This document shows, one piece after another, positions 27,189-36,379 of a stretch of DNA of 64,000 bases. Position 1 is the first letter of the stretch. Every line of letters begins with the position of its first letter. A program made the position numbers and the translations under genes. The stretch lies in assembly GCF_024707545.1 (NCBI RefSeq), contig NZ_CP062229.1, positions 6,491,501-6,555,500 on the forward strand, written 5' to 3'. Origin of the DNA: Mesorhizobium onobrychidis (lineage in GTDB: Bacteria > Pseudomonadota > Alphaproteobacteria > Rhizobiales > Rhizobiaceae). The notes beneath the pieces are model-generated. The model did not search any database. It had not been told where the DNA came from and saw only the letters and a program-made list of their open reading frames with translations.

Positions 27189-27454
27189 CCAAACCAACCC
27201 TTCTGACGAAGATGACGGACAAGCACGCCCGCGAAGTCCGGATCGCGTCTTGCGGCAAAGACCGCGAGCGTGTGTCCCGCGATCCAAAGCGCCAGCCCGG
27301 CAATCCACTGCTGCAAGCCAAGGCCGATGGCGGCGGCCACTGTGCCATTGAGGATCGCCACGGCTCGCGGCGCACCGCCCAGCAGGATCGGTTCGGTCAG
27401 GGCCTGGTGAACGGGAACTTCAAAGCCCTCGATATGCTGCTGTCCGCTCGCCAT
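27182..27454 (-). CDS. trbD: Conjugal transfer protein TrbD (VirB3-like)
   Basis: A 90-residue inner-membrane protein. FEVPVHQALTEPILLGGAPR is the TrbD/VirB3 N-terminal signature, followed by two hydrophobic segments (residues about 35-65). It overlaps trbC by 3 bases and trbE by 7. Confidence 0.93.
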   Translation of the reverse strand: MASGQQHIEGFEVPVHQALTEPILLGGAPRAVAILNGTVAAAIGLGLQQWIAGLALWIAGHTLAVFAARRDPDFAGVLVRHLRQKGWFGC

Positions 27455-27762
27455 CAGACGAGCGCTCCGCCGCCGAAGGAGAAGAAGGAGAGGAAAAAGC
27501 TCGATGCCGCGAAGGCGATCGACAGGCCGAAGACGATCTGGATCAGCCTGCGGAAGCCGCCTGCCGTGTCACCGAAGGCAAGCGTCAGGCCGGTGGTGAT
27601 GATGATGATCACCGCGATGATCTTGGCGACCGGTCCCTGCACCGACTCCAGGATCTGCTGCAGCGGCTGTTCCCAAGGCATCCCGGAGCCAGCCGCATGA
27701 GCCTGGGCTGTGAGAAGAAACACGAGCGCGGCTGACGAACAAACGCGAAGCTTATTGCGCAT
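27454..27762 (-). CDS. trbC: Conjugal pilin TrbC (VirB2 family)
   Basis: A 102-residue pilin precursor. A signal peptide ends near AHA (residues 1-23, ALVFLLTAQAHA), followed by two hydrophobic helices (AKIIAVIIIITTGLTLAF and FGLSIAFAASSFFLSFF), as in VirB2/TrbC pilins that form the conjugative pilus. It lies between trbB and trbD and overlaps trbD. Confidence 0.93.
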   Translation of the reverse strand: MRNKLRVCSSAALVFLLTAQAHAAGSGMPWEQPLQQILESVQGPVAKIIAVIIIITTGLTLAFGDTAGGFRRLIQIVFGLSIAFAASSFFLSFFSFGGGALV

Positions 27763-27774
27763 GGAAGTGACCTT

Positions 27775-28743
27775 TCAAAATTGCTGAAGTTGCGGGAGCG
27801 TGAGTTGGGTGACGGCGTAATCGCCGCTGCCGTCGAGGCCACCGACCTCGGCGATAGCCTCAATGCGACGCGACGAGCCGCGCCCCGCGATGAACACGAT
27901 CAGGTCGACGGCATCGGCGATGAGGCGGCGCGGAACGGTGACAACTGCTTCCTGTGCGAGCTGCTCGATACGGTAGAGGGCGGCGCGGGCCGAATTGGCG
28001 TGGACCGTGGCGATGCCGCCGGGGTGCCCGGTATTCCATGCCTTCAGCATGTCGAGTGCTTCCGCGCCCCGGACTTCGCCGACAATGATGCGGTCGGGTC
28101 GGAGCCGCAGCGTTGAGCGCACCAGATCGGCGAGTGTGACCGAACCCCGCCTCGTCCTCAAGGCAACGCAATCTCTCGCTGCGCATTGCAGTTCGCGCGT
28201 GTCCTCGAGCAGGATCACCCGCTCGTCACATTTTGCGACCTCCGCCAGCAGCGCATTGGCAAGCGTTGTCTTGCCCGAAGACGTGCCGCCGGCGACCAGG
28301 ATGTTGCGCCGTTCGCGAACGGCCCTCTTGAGCGCATCGACCTGCAGCGGCAGCATGATTCGGTCCGCGACATAGTCGGCCAGCGTGTAGAGCTTTGCCG
28401 CTGGTTTACGGATGGCAAAACATGGGGCGAGCACGACCGGCGGCAGCAGGCCCTCGAAGCGCTCGCCCGACGGCAGTTCGGCACTGACAATCGGATTGTC
28501 CGCATGCGCCTCGACCCGCACATGGGAGGCGACCAGGCGGATGATGCGTTCCGCCTCGGAAGGGTGCATATGCACGCCCGTATTGACTCGACCCTCGCCC
28601 AGCCGGTCGAGCCGCAGTGCACCGTCGGGATTGACCATCACCTCGATGACGGATGGTTCGGCAAGGGCTTCGGTGATCGCCGGCCCCATGGCAGTGCGCA
28701 GCATGGCACGGCGGCGATGGTCGGCTTCCGGATGAGAACTCAT
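27775..28743 (-). CDS. trbB: Type IV secretion ATPase TrbB (VirB11 family)
   Basis: A 322-residue hexameric traffic ATPase. Walker A GGTSSGKTTLANALLAEV lies near residue 155. The Asp box LLEDTRELQCA, the His box GHPGGIATVHANSARAAL and a Walker B-like RIIVGEVRGAEALDML are all present. The ATG overlaps the stop of the ribbon-helix-helix gene upstream (ATGA). Confidence 0.95.
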   Translation of the reverse strand: MSSHPEADHRRRAMLRTAMGPAITEALAEPSVIEVMVNPDGALRLDRLGEGRVNTGVHMHPSEAERIIRLVASHVRVEAHADNPIVSAELPSGERFEGLLPPVVLAPCFAIRKPAAKLYTLADYVADRIMLPLQVDALKRAVRERRNILVAGGTSSGKTTLANALLAEVAKCDERVILLEDTRELQCAARDCVALRTRRGSVTLADLVRSTLRLRPDRIIVGEVRGAEALDMLKAWNTGHPGGIATVHANSARAALYRIEQLAQEAVVTVPRRLIADAVDLIVFIAGRGSSRRIEAIAEVGGLDGSGDYAVTQLTLPQLQQF

Positions 28744-29162
28744 TGTTCCCCTTCCCCGCTATTGTCGCTAACAAGCGACCGTTTCCCGGAAGCGATCTGG
28801 CGGCCGACCTGCTCGACGAATTTATCGAAGCGCTCTTGGGCAATCGCTTGCGTCGCCTTGTCCGGCACCGGGGTGTGAGCATGAAGCGTGATCGAAAAGC
28901 GGATGAAGAGCGCCAGGCTCTCCAAGATCATCTCGACATCGCGCCTGACATGTCCGACGTCCCGGGAAAGACGGTCGAGCCTCTTGCCGTAGCGCTGGTC
29001 GAGTTCATTCTCCCCACGCCGCTCGATAAGGGCCTCGACCGCCTTCGCCACGACCGCTGATTTGGTCGTCGAGGGATTGCGGCTGAGCTTCTCCAGCTTC
29101 TCGCTCAATTCGGGCTCAAGCAGAAACTGATGACGAATGCGGTGCGGCTTCATGCGGCTCAT
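28740..29162 (-). CDS. CopG-type ribbon-helix-helix protein upstream of trbB
   Basis: A 140-residue protein. Residues about 4-50 (KPHRIRHQFLLEPELSEKLE, then SRNPSTTKSAVVAKAVEALIERR) fit a ribbon-helix-helix DNA-binding domain. A helical C-terminal region follows. In rhizobial ICEs and plasmids a CopG-like gene commonly sits between traG and trbB and may control the transfer operon or assist DNA processing. The start could be 29162, 29153 or 29204. It is coupled to trbB by overlap. Confidence 0.8.
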   Translation of the reverse strand: MSRMKPHRIRHQFLLEPELSEKLEKLSRNPSTTKSAVVAKAVEALIERRGENELDQRYGKRLDRLSRDVGHVRRDVEMILESLALFIRFSITLHAHTPVPDKATQAIAQERFDKFVEQVGRQIASGKRSLVSDNSGEGEQ

Positions 29163-29268
29163 TCCAACTGGCCGGCGCTGCTGCGCCGGGTGCGGAAAGA
29201 GCATCGGCCAGACACTCGAAATCGCTTATGGCCGTTATCTACGCTGAAATGCGCCTATGCAGCGGAGC

Positions 29269-31299
29269 TCAGAAGCCGGGCACGATGTCCTTGTCGTCGC
29301 CCATTCCTTCATTGATGCCATAGACGCGCGCCGCGGTGGAAATCCGATCCATGACGCGCTTGTCGGCGACCACCTCGCTATCATCGTCGATGGGCTTGAA
29401 CAGGTCGCCCTGATCAGGCGCTTGGGCAGTGACAGTTTGTTCTTCGGGGAGGCCTGGATGACGCTGCTGCTGGACACCGCCGTCGTCGTCGATCGCTGCG
29501 CCGGCGCTTTCATCGTCGGCACCAAGACGGAGGTCGACGCCGCGCACCTGTCCGCTCCAATCATCGGTGCGCGACATAGGCCGGTCCGCATAGGCACCGT
29601 TTCGCAGCACCGGCGAAGGCAACACCCGCTCCGTGAAATTCTGATCCTGATAGTAGCGCAGCTTCTTCGCGCGGATCGGCGGCAACCCCGAAACCAACAC
29701 CAGTTCATCAGTTTGCGGCAGCTGCATCACCTCGCCTGGCGTCAGTAGTGGCCGGGCGGTCTCCTGGCGGCTTACCATGACGTGCGAGAGCCAGGGCGCC
29801 AACCGATGGCCGGCATAGTTGCGCATGGATCTGAGTTCCGTCGCCGTGCCAAGTGCGTCCGAGATGCGCTTGGCCGTGCGCTCGTCATTGGAGGAAAAGG
29901 CAATCCGCACATGGCAATTGTCGAGAATGGCGTTGTTTTCGCCATAAGCTTTCGAGATCTGATTCAAGGATTGCGCGATCAGATAGGCGCGGATGCCGTA
30001 ACCGGCCATGAAGGCGAGCGCGGTCTCGAAGAAGTCAAGGCGACCGAGTGCCGGAAACTCGTCCAGCATCATGAGTAGTTGATGCCTCCGGCTCTTTTTT
30101 GGATCACCCTCCAGGCGCTCCGTCAGGCGCCTGCCGATCTGATTGAGCACCAGTCGCACCAGCGGCTTTGTGCGCGAGATGTCGGATGGCGGCACGACCA
30201 GATAGAGTGACGTCGGTCGCTCGGCATCGAGGAGGTCGGCAATGCGCCAGTCGCAGGCTGATGTCGCTGCCGCCACCGTGGGATCGCGATAGAGGCCGAG
30301 AAACGACATGGCGGTCGAAAGAACGCCTGAACGCTCGTTCTCCGACTTGTTCAATACCTCGCGAGCTGCCGAGGCCACGACAGGATGGACCTGGGGCTTA
30401 TCCGCCGCACCGAGATGGTTGGTCGTCATCATCCGCCGCAGTGTCGCGGCAAACGAGCGTTGAGGGTCCGACAGGAAGGTGGCGACCCGAGCGAGCGTCT
30501 TTTCCTCTTCGGCGTAGAGCACATGCAAAATGGCGCCGACCAAGAGTGAGTGACTGGTTTTCTCCCAGTGGCTTCGCCGTTCCAGCGCGCCTTCCGGATC
30601 TACCAGAATGTCCGCGATATTCTGGACGTCGCGGACCTCGTCTGGACCTTTTCGTACCTCCAGCAGCGGGTTGTAGCGAGCCGACCTCGGATCGGTCGGA
30701 TTGAACAGAAGACAGTAGGAGAACTTCGACCGCCAGCCGGACGTCAACTGCCAGTTCTCGCCTTTGATGTCGTGAATGACAGCCGAGCCGGTCCAGGACA
30801 GAAGCGTTGGAACAACCAGTCCCACGCCCTTGCCTGATCGTGTTGGGGCAAAGGCCATGACATGCTCGGGCCCGTCATGGCGCAGATAGCGATCCTTCAG
30901 CTTGCCTAGGAATACGCCAGCCGGCTGAAACAGCCCTGCCGTCTCAATCTCCTGCGTTGCGGCCCACCTTGACGACCCATAGGTGGTGACCGACCCGAGT
31001 TGTCGCGCGCGCCAGAGCGAGCCGGCGATCGCGGCGGCACAGCCCATGAACCCACTGGCGCCGGCAAGCGCACCGGCCTTATCAAAGACCTCGGGCGCAT
31101 AGGCGTCAAACTGGAACCACCATTCGAACAGTTTCCACGGCTCGTAGATCGGCCAGCCAGCCGCGACTAACCATGGCGCGCCGAGTGGCGACTGATGGCC
31201 CAGCATGTGGGCGCACCACTGCGTGGCCGCCCATACGCCGAGTATGACGATTGCGAACACGACGGCGATCTGCCCAATCAGCAACTTCGTAGGCGTCAT
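29269..31299 (-). CDS. traG: Type IV coupling protein TraG (VirD4 family)
   Basis: A 676-residue ATPase that brings the relaxase-DNA complex to the transfer pore. Membrane helices lie in the first 110 residues. Walker A APTRSGKGVGLVVPTLL lies near residue 156. Walker B LMMLDEFPALGRLDFFE lies near residue 405, followed by AYLIAQSLNQI. ATG 31299 (MTPTKLLIGQIAVV) is the family-like start; the open frame extends 23 codons further. It leads the trb operon, which runs without large gaps to 19401. Confidence 0.95.
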   Translation of the reverse strand: MTPTKLLIGQIAVVFAIVILGVWAATQWCAHMLGHQSPLGAPWLVAAGWPIYEPWKLFEWWFQFDAYAPEVFDKAGALAGASGFMGCAAAIAGSLWRARQLGSVTTYGSSRWAATQEIETAGLFQPAGVFLGKLKDRYLRHDGPEHVMAFAPTRSGKGVGLVVPTLLSWTGSAVIHDIKGENWQLTSGWRSKFSYCLLFNPTDPRSARYNPLLEVRKGPDEVRDVQNIADILVDPEGALERRSHWEKTSHSLLVGAILHVLYAEEEKTLARVATFLSDPQRSFAATLRRMMTTNHLGAADKPQVHPVVASAAREVLNKSENERSGVLSTAMSFLGLYRDPTVAAATSACDWRIADLLDAERPTSLYLVVPPSDISRTKPLVRLVLNQIGRRLTERLEGDPKKSRRHQLLMMLDEFPALGRLDFFETALAFMAGYGIRAYLIAQSLNQISKAYGENNAILDNCHVRIAFSSNDERTAKRISDALGTATELRSMRNYAGHRLAPWLSHVMVSRQETARPLLTPGEVMQLPQTDELVLVSGLPPIRAKKLRYYQDQNFTERVLPSPVLRNGAYADRPMSRTDDWSGQVRGVDLRLGADDESAGAAIDDDGGVQQQRHPGLPEEQTVTAQAPDQGDLFKPIDDDSEVVADKRVMDRISTAARVYGINEGMGDDKDIVPGF

Positions 31300-31493
31300 T
31301 GGCTTGCTCCGCTGTTCTGGATGTGTGGGGCAAGCATCGCGCGGCGCGGTATGAACTGAAATGCACACTACGCACGATCAGTTGCGATGAGGGAATGGGC
31401 AGGGACTGCTCAGACTGGAAACGCGAGAGGCCAGTGGTGCGCCGGCAAAGACTTGGGACAGCGCCGCTTCGGTTCGCCCCCGGGATACCCAGC

Positions 31494-31520
31494 CTGTAGC
31501 CGAGAGTCGCTCGGCTACAG
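31494..31520. repeat. Perfect 11-base inverted repeat upstream of traG
   Basis: CTGTAGCCGAG (31494-31504), loop AGTCG, CTCGGCTACAG (31510-31520). It lies 195 bases before the traG start, within a 480-base stretch (31300-31779) where I find no gene. It could be an operator or a transfer-related hairpin, or a terminator; neither strand has a T-run. Confidence 0.7.
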
Positions 31521-31779
31521 CATGGCCGCAAGATGCGCTGGTAGCCAAACCGCCGCCGTCCGACGATTATGTCGCCGTTTTGTTCCCGAATAAGCGATTG
31601 CGGTAAGAGAACGCTTTAGAAACTCGACTTCGTCGATGTTTTCCTAGATCGCAAACACCGCTTCAATTTTTGCTTCGGTCTAATCAATCGCAGGCATCAA
31701 CGTTCAGCGCCGCCAATGGTCCGTGCACGCTCACGCTCGCAGAAACACGCGCGTTCGGACGAGCCCACGTAGCACATGC

Positions 31780-31935
31780 TATGCGAACGGTCGCCGGCGA
31801 GTCACGCCCTTCGCTGAAAAAGACTTCGGATGGTCGCGCACAATGTCGATAGACCAATAAAGATATGGCCAGTGGCCGCGGACCTGATCTGGGTCTCGTC
31901 GACATCCAAGTGCCGGTGACGCGCACTTGGTCCGG
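31780..31935 (-). pseudogene. Transposase fragment, IS6/IS240-like
   Basis: Reverse-strand frames encode LDVDETQI and, after a one-base shift, VRGHWPYLYWSIDIVRDHP then FSAKGVTRRRPFA. This parallels the IS6-family core D-E-T-x-(I/V)-x-V-x-G-x-W-x-Y-L-Y-x-A-(I/V)-D and the following L-S-x-x-R-D stretch. Only the region around the first catalytic Asp remains. It lies directly downstream of nodM. Confidence 0.5.
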
Positions 31936-31983
31936 TTGAAGTGTATTTCCGATGGACTGGCGCCATCTATGAGCGCGTCATAA

Positions 31984-33807
31984 TCATTCGACGGTGACCG
32001 ATTTCGCGAGATTGCGCGGCTGGTCGACATCTTTGCCCATGAAGACCGCCGTGTGGTAGGCGAGAAGCTGTATCGGAAGCGAGAAGATCATCGGCGCGAT
32101 AATCTCGTCGACGGCCGGCAGTACGATCGTATGCATCGTGTCGAGTTTCGACGCAGCGGCCCCTTTTTCATCGGTTATGAGGATAATCCGCCCTCCACGG
32201 GCGGCCGCCTCCTCCATATTGGAGACGGTTTTGTTGAAAAAGCGATCATGTGGCGCGATGACGATCACTGGCATGTTCTCGTCTATCAATGCGATTGGAC
32301 CATGCTTCAATTCACCAGCCGCGTAGCCTTCAGCATGGATGTAGGAAATCTCCTTGAGCTTCAGCGCACCTTCCATCGCCAGTGGGAAACTGGTGCCGCG
32401 GCCGAGATACAGGACGTCACGACACTTTGCCAGTTCGCGCGACAGGAGCTCGATATCTGGCTGGATGCTGTTCAGTACCCGGCCCATGATGCACGGCATT
32501 TCGGCAAGGCTCCCGACGAGCGCCTTCACCTCATCTTCGGTTACCGTTCCACGGGCCTTGGCAGCGCTAATGGCGAGTGTGGCAAGTACCGCAAGCTGGC
32601 AGGTGAAAGCCTTGGTGGAGGCGACGCCGATCTCCGGGCCGGCAAGGATCGGGAAGACCGCGTCGGCCTCCCGAGCGATGGTCGATTCGCGGGTATTAAC
32701 GACAGCGCCGGTTTTCAGCCCACGCTCCTTGCAGTACCTTAGGGATGCGAGCGTATCGGCGGTTTCGCCGGACTGCGAAATGAAAAGAGCCGCCGATTGC
32801 GGCGGCAACGGGATCTCCCGGTACCGGAATTCGGACGCAACGTCGATTTCGACCGGCAGGCGCGCATAGCGCTCGAACCAGTATTTTGCGATCAGTCCGG
32901 CCAGATAGGCGGTGCCGCATGCCGAGATCGCCACGCTCGGGACGCTGGCGAAATCGATGCAAGAAGCCGTATCGACGGAATTCCCTTCGATGTTGATGTA
33001 GTGACCGAGCGCACGGGCGATGACCTCGGGCTGCTCGTAAATTTCCTTCTTCATGAAGTGGCGATGGTTGCGCTTATCGGCCAGGTATGCCCCGGCCATT
33101 GAAGTCTGGCGCGGACGCTCGACGGGATGGCCATCGAAATCGAAGATATCGGCGCCTGTCTTGCCGATAACGGCCCAGTCACCGTCGACGAGATAGGTGA
33201 TTGCATTCGTGAAGGGAGCAAGCGCGATGGCGTCGGAGCCCAGGAACATTTCGCCATCGCCGTGACCGATCGCCAGCGGTGGTCCATTGCGCGCCGCCAT
33301 TATGGTCGACGGATCATCCTCGAAGAGAATGGCAAGCGCGTAGGCGCCCCTGACGCGCTTCAGCATGGTATGCATTGCCTCACCTCGCCCCATGCCCTCC
33401 CTGCGGTGTCCTGCTAAGAGATGCACGACGACCTCGGTGTCGGTGTCGGTCTGGAACTTGGCGCCTGCCGCCGCCAGTTCGTCCTTCAATTCGGCGAAAT
33501 TCTCGATAATCCCGTTATGAACGACGGCCACACCGTCCGTAAAGTGCGGGTGCGCGTTGCGCTCAGTTGGCGCCCCATGAGTTGCCCAGCGCGTGTGTGC
33601 GATGCCGATGGTGCCACTCAGCGGCTCTTCCTTCAATCTCGCCTCGAGGTTGAGGAGCTTGCCCTTGGCGCGCCGACAGTGCAACGAGCCCTCGGCGATG
33701 GTGGCAACGCCGGCTGAGTCATATCCTCGATATTCGAGACGCTTCAATGCGCCGACCAACCGCTCCGACACCGGCTGGTGCCCGACGATGCCAACAATTC
33801 CGCACAT
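31984..33807 (-). CDS. nodM: Glucosamine-6-phosphate synthase, symbiotic copy NodM
   Basis: A 607-residue glutamine-fructose-6-phosphate aminotransferase that makes glucosamine-6-phosphate, the precursor of the chitin backbone of Nod factors. The N-terminal glutaminase domain begins MCGIVGIVG with the catalytic Cys as second residue. HTRWATHGAPTERNAHPH and HNGIIENF follow. Two SIS domains occupy the C-terminal half (ISACGTAYLAGL, FISQSGETADTL), ending DQPRNLAKSVTVE. The start ATG 33807 is fixed by the required Met-Cys; the frame extends 16 codons upstream. The nod box upstream marks it as nodM rather than housekeeping glmS. Confidence 0.93.
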   Translation of the reverse strand: MCGIVGIVGHQPVSERLVGALKRLEYRGYDSAGVATIAEGSLHCRRAKGKLLNLEARLKEEPLSGTIGIAHTRWATHGAPTERNAHPHFTDGVAVVHNGIIENFAELKDELAAAGAKFQTDTDTEVVVHLLAGHRREGMGRGEAMHTMLKRVRGAYALAILFEDDPSTIMAARNGPPLAIGHGDGEMFLGSDAIALAPFTNAITYLVDGDWAVIGKTGADIFDFDGHPVERPRQTSMAGAYLADKRNHRHFMKKEIYEQPEVIARALGHYINIEGNSVDTASCIDFASVPSVAISACGTAYLAGLIAKYWFERYARLPVEIDVASEFRYREIPLPPQSAALFISQSGETADTLASLRYCKERGLKTGAVVNTRESTIAREADAVFPILAGPEIGVASTKAFTCQLAVLATLAISAAKARGTVTEDEVKALVGSLAEMPCIMGRVLNSIQPDIELLSRELAKCRDVLYLGRGTSFPLAMEGALKLKEISYIHAEGYAAGELKHGPIALIDENMPVIVIAPHDRFFNKTVSNMEEAAARGGRIILITDEKGAAASKLDTMHTIVLPAVDEIIAPMIFSLPIQLLAYHTAVFMGKDVDQPRNLAKSVTVE

Positions 33808-33888
33808 GCTCGTCTCCGAATTCTTCCCGGTTGCGTCAGTCGACCCGAAGGGCACCGCCCGGCACCGAGCCTCCTAATAGCAGGTGGT

Positions 33889-33937
33889 AAACTGGTAAAA
33901 TCGATTGTTGGGATAGCTGCCATCCAGCCAGTGGATA
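33889..33937 (-). promoter_or_regulatory. nod box upstream of nodM
   Basis: Read on the minus strand, ATCCAC at 33937-33931 begins a NodD-binding nod box. It continues CTGGATGGCAGCTATC and the hallmark ACAATCGATTTTACCAG near 33915-33890. This closely follows the consensus ATCCA-N6-7-GATG-N6-ATC-N-AAACAATCRATTTTACCAATC. It ends about 80 bases before the nodM ATG, the normal spacing. Confidence 0.88.
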
Positions 33938-35699
33938 GGCGAGGACGTGTTTGACCATCCGGCGACGCGGACTGCTCATCTCGGCCATCCGGGTTTCCTG
34001 ACGCAAAGGTGAGTTTGCATCAACTTCATCTTCCCAGACAGTGAGGAACCAATCAAATTCGCCCGAATTGCCGCGACTTGCGGCTTGGTTCAATGCTTTT
34101 CGACCTGCCCAGCGGGACGATTATTCCCTGGCATGGCGTCGCCACTCTGCCGACTTGGGCCATGACGCTGTTCATCCAGCGCGCCGAGCATCGTGATACT
34201 CAGACTCTGCACGCCGGGTGGGGAAATTCACCCGCGGCGGTCAACATAGCCAGGCTGCCTACGCTGCCGCCGCAACCGGGCCCTGTCTATCTTGAGCAGG
34301 GCCGAATGCCAGGCCCTGCTGATGGCGTTAAGGATAAATTGCATTTCTACCTCGCTATGCAGCCCACGGCATTACCACTCTGCGTCAGGCGACTTGATCG
34401 TCCTTCCAAAGATCGCTCTCGATGCGAATCGGGTCGCTATCAGTTCGCTTTTTGGTTGGCTATGCAATGCATTTGAGCGCCGTCCTTCGCACGGCGGTCT
34501 TCCGCCCTGCAGCGAGGCGAAGCGGAAGCGGCGCGCAAGACCGCCGTGTCGTCAGCGCGAGTCTTACCGGCTGCAGGCAGCAACGTCACATCTCTCGGGC
34601 CGGCGCCATGCTTTGCGGAACTTACGCCGCTCGTTCGCCGGCCATTCCAGTTTTTCGGCGCTGTTCGGGTGGTCAGCCCTCTACGTCATGAGGTCGGGCC
34701 GCGGCAACTCGGGCTCCGCCGGCAACAGGCACGCTGCAGGCTCTTACTCACAGTGTTTGTGGCTGCACCGCCAGCGGAAAGTGGGACCCAAGGAAAAGGT
34801 GACCTCCGGCTTGCCCACTTGAAGGCCTTGCGTGTCCCGCCAGTGAAAGCAATCCTTCTGTTCGGAAAGCATGCACATGATCCCCAATGCGCTGTGTGTC
34901 GAATCATCTCGGCGCAGGCATCGTCGATGCTTCACCTGAAGGCATCGCTGTCAGATCGCCGGCGCCTCGACGAACAGGCTGGTCATTGGCGAGCCCCTCC
35001 TGTCCAGTGCAGGCTCGCCGACGATTGCGTCGTGGATGGCGTAATTCTCACCGCGGGGGTTTGGGTCCTGAGATGGGCGGTGCCCGGCAAGTCGGCCTGG
35101 GCGTCAGCCAGATACTCGGCGTGTGGAAAACGCACTGTGACCTTCCATCTGGATATTGCGAAGACAAAGCGTAGCGTCGAACAACGAGGGATTTAGACCT
35201 TTGTATCCATGGCATCGATGATTTTCATTCAAAGAATCGATTTTCCGATGTTGCCCAGCCCTACTACAAAAGCGCGAAATTCACCCGGTGTCCGGCGCGG
35301 GATCGCCGGCCTCGGCTAGATTCAGCCCGAATTGAAGTGGCGGCGATCGAGCAGACGGATCCGACCGATCGCCGAGCTTTTGATGAGCTCGGCTGTGAGA
35401 AGGAACTCCAGCAGGCCCGCAAGCTGGGATCGTGGAGAGGGGTCGGGCGGCGACCGAACGATGCCGTCGGGTATTCGAATATGGTGGGATTTGCTCGGCA
35501 CGGCAGGAGCGTCGTTCCGTATCCCCGCTGCCGAGCGTGAGCTAAATAGCACCGTCCAGCAAGCTGGAAAGAAGACCTCCTCGGGCTCCGACGCCTCAAA
35601 TGATATCGCGGCACCGGAGGGCTGACGCTAAAGCTAGGGCGGAGCATACGGTCTCGGAAAACTAGTTCCAGATCGCCGTATAAGCCATAGCTTATCTTT
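33938..35699. other. Gene-poor 1.8-kb stretch beyond the nodM nod box
   Basis: Several overlapping frames of 60-216 codons exist on both strands, but none shows a convincing domain, start signal or codon pattern, so I do not call a gene. The reverse frame ending near 35322 finishes IGRIRLLDRRHFN, which faintly resembles the tail of a Crp-type helix-turn-helix protein. The stretch probably contains decayed genes or IS debris. Confidence 0.5.
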
Positions 35700-35810
35700 T
35701 TGGAGCGCTTCGTAGCGGTAGATCACATCTCGATGACCTGCATGGATACTGCTGACAAGTGCGGCGCTTCGACTGGACGTTATGATACAGGGCGGCAGGA
35801 GGAGCTTTCC

Positions 35811-36068
35811 GTGAGTATGAGAATTCCGATCCGGATCGAACTGGAAGCGCTCAACTCGCGTGTTATCGAGCTTTTCGAAAGGTCTCTCCGGAAGCATTCA
35901 GTAATCGAGGAATGCTACGCTGTTGCTGGCAACACCGATTACCTTCTGTTCGTCTCCGTAAAGGAAATCCAGGAGTTCGAGGCGATACACCGTAATGTTC
36001 TTTCGAAGCTTCCCGGTGTGAAGAAGATCAAAGCCGAGTTCCCCTTGCGGCGCGTGCTCCCGATTTGA
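35811..36068 (+). CDS. Stand-alone Lrp/AsnC ligand-binding (RAM) domain protein
   Basis: An 85-residue protein consisting only of the C-terminal regulatory domain of Lrp/AsnC proteins: IPIRIELEALNSRVIELFER, then NTDYLLFVSVKEIQEFE and LPGVKKIKAEFPLRRVLPI. The helix-turn-helix half is absent. The GTG start at 35811 is preceded at good spacing by GGCAGGAGGAG, a strong ribosome-binding site placed exactly at the domain edge. It may therefore be a functional stand-alone RAM protein rather than a mere fragment. The frame continues upstream to 35700 without similarity. It could bind an amino acid or modulate another Lrp protein. Convergent with rlxS. Confidence 0.7.
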   Translation: MSMRIPIRIELEALNSRVIELFERSLRKHSVIEECYAVAGNTDYLLFVSVKEIQEFEAIHRNVLSKLPGVKKIKAEFPLRRVLPI

Positions 36069-36379
36069 TGGAAATTGCTCCACGAGCCGGGCTGGTATAC
36101 ACCTTGGATATTCTCGGCCCAATTTTTTGAGGGCCGTCCGCTTCGCCGATTGCCAGGGCTGCCAGAATGTTGCCTCGGCCTCCAACATCACGCCGCGAGG
36201 AACGAAGCATCCGACTGCCTTCGGCATTACGACTCCGTCTTTCAAGGACACTGCGATTTCATATCGAGCGACGACGGCGGTCAGGACGTCCTGGTAGGAA
36301 GCCCGGCCTTGGGAGTGAAGCGACGGTTGCCGTGAGATCATGGGGATGCTGCCGCACCTGCGCATGGCTGCCACGCAAG
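36069..36379. other. Intergenic stretch between the RAM-domain gene and rlxS
   Basis: About 310 bases between two convergent genes. A long reverse frame passes through it (35898-36491), but it has no recognisable domain and overlaps both neighbours. No gene is called, and no clear bidirectional terminator was seen. Confidence 0.4.

Noticed and set aside
35322..35552. Reverse frame ending IGRIRLLDRRHFN, possibly the tail of a Crp/Fnr regulator
   Set aside because: The resemblance is limited to about a dozen residues, and no sensor or recognition helix can be found upstream.
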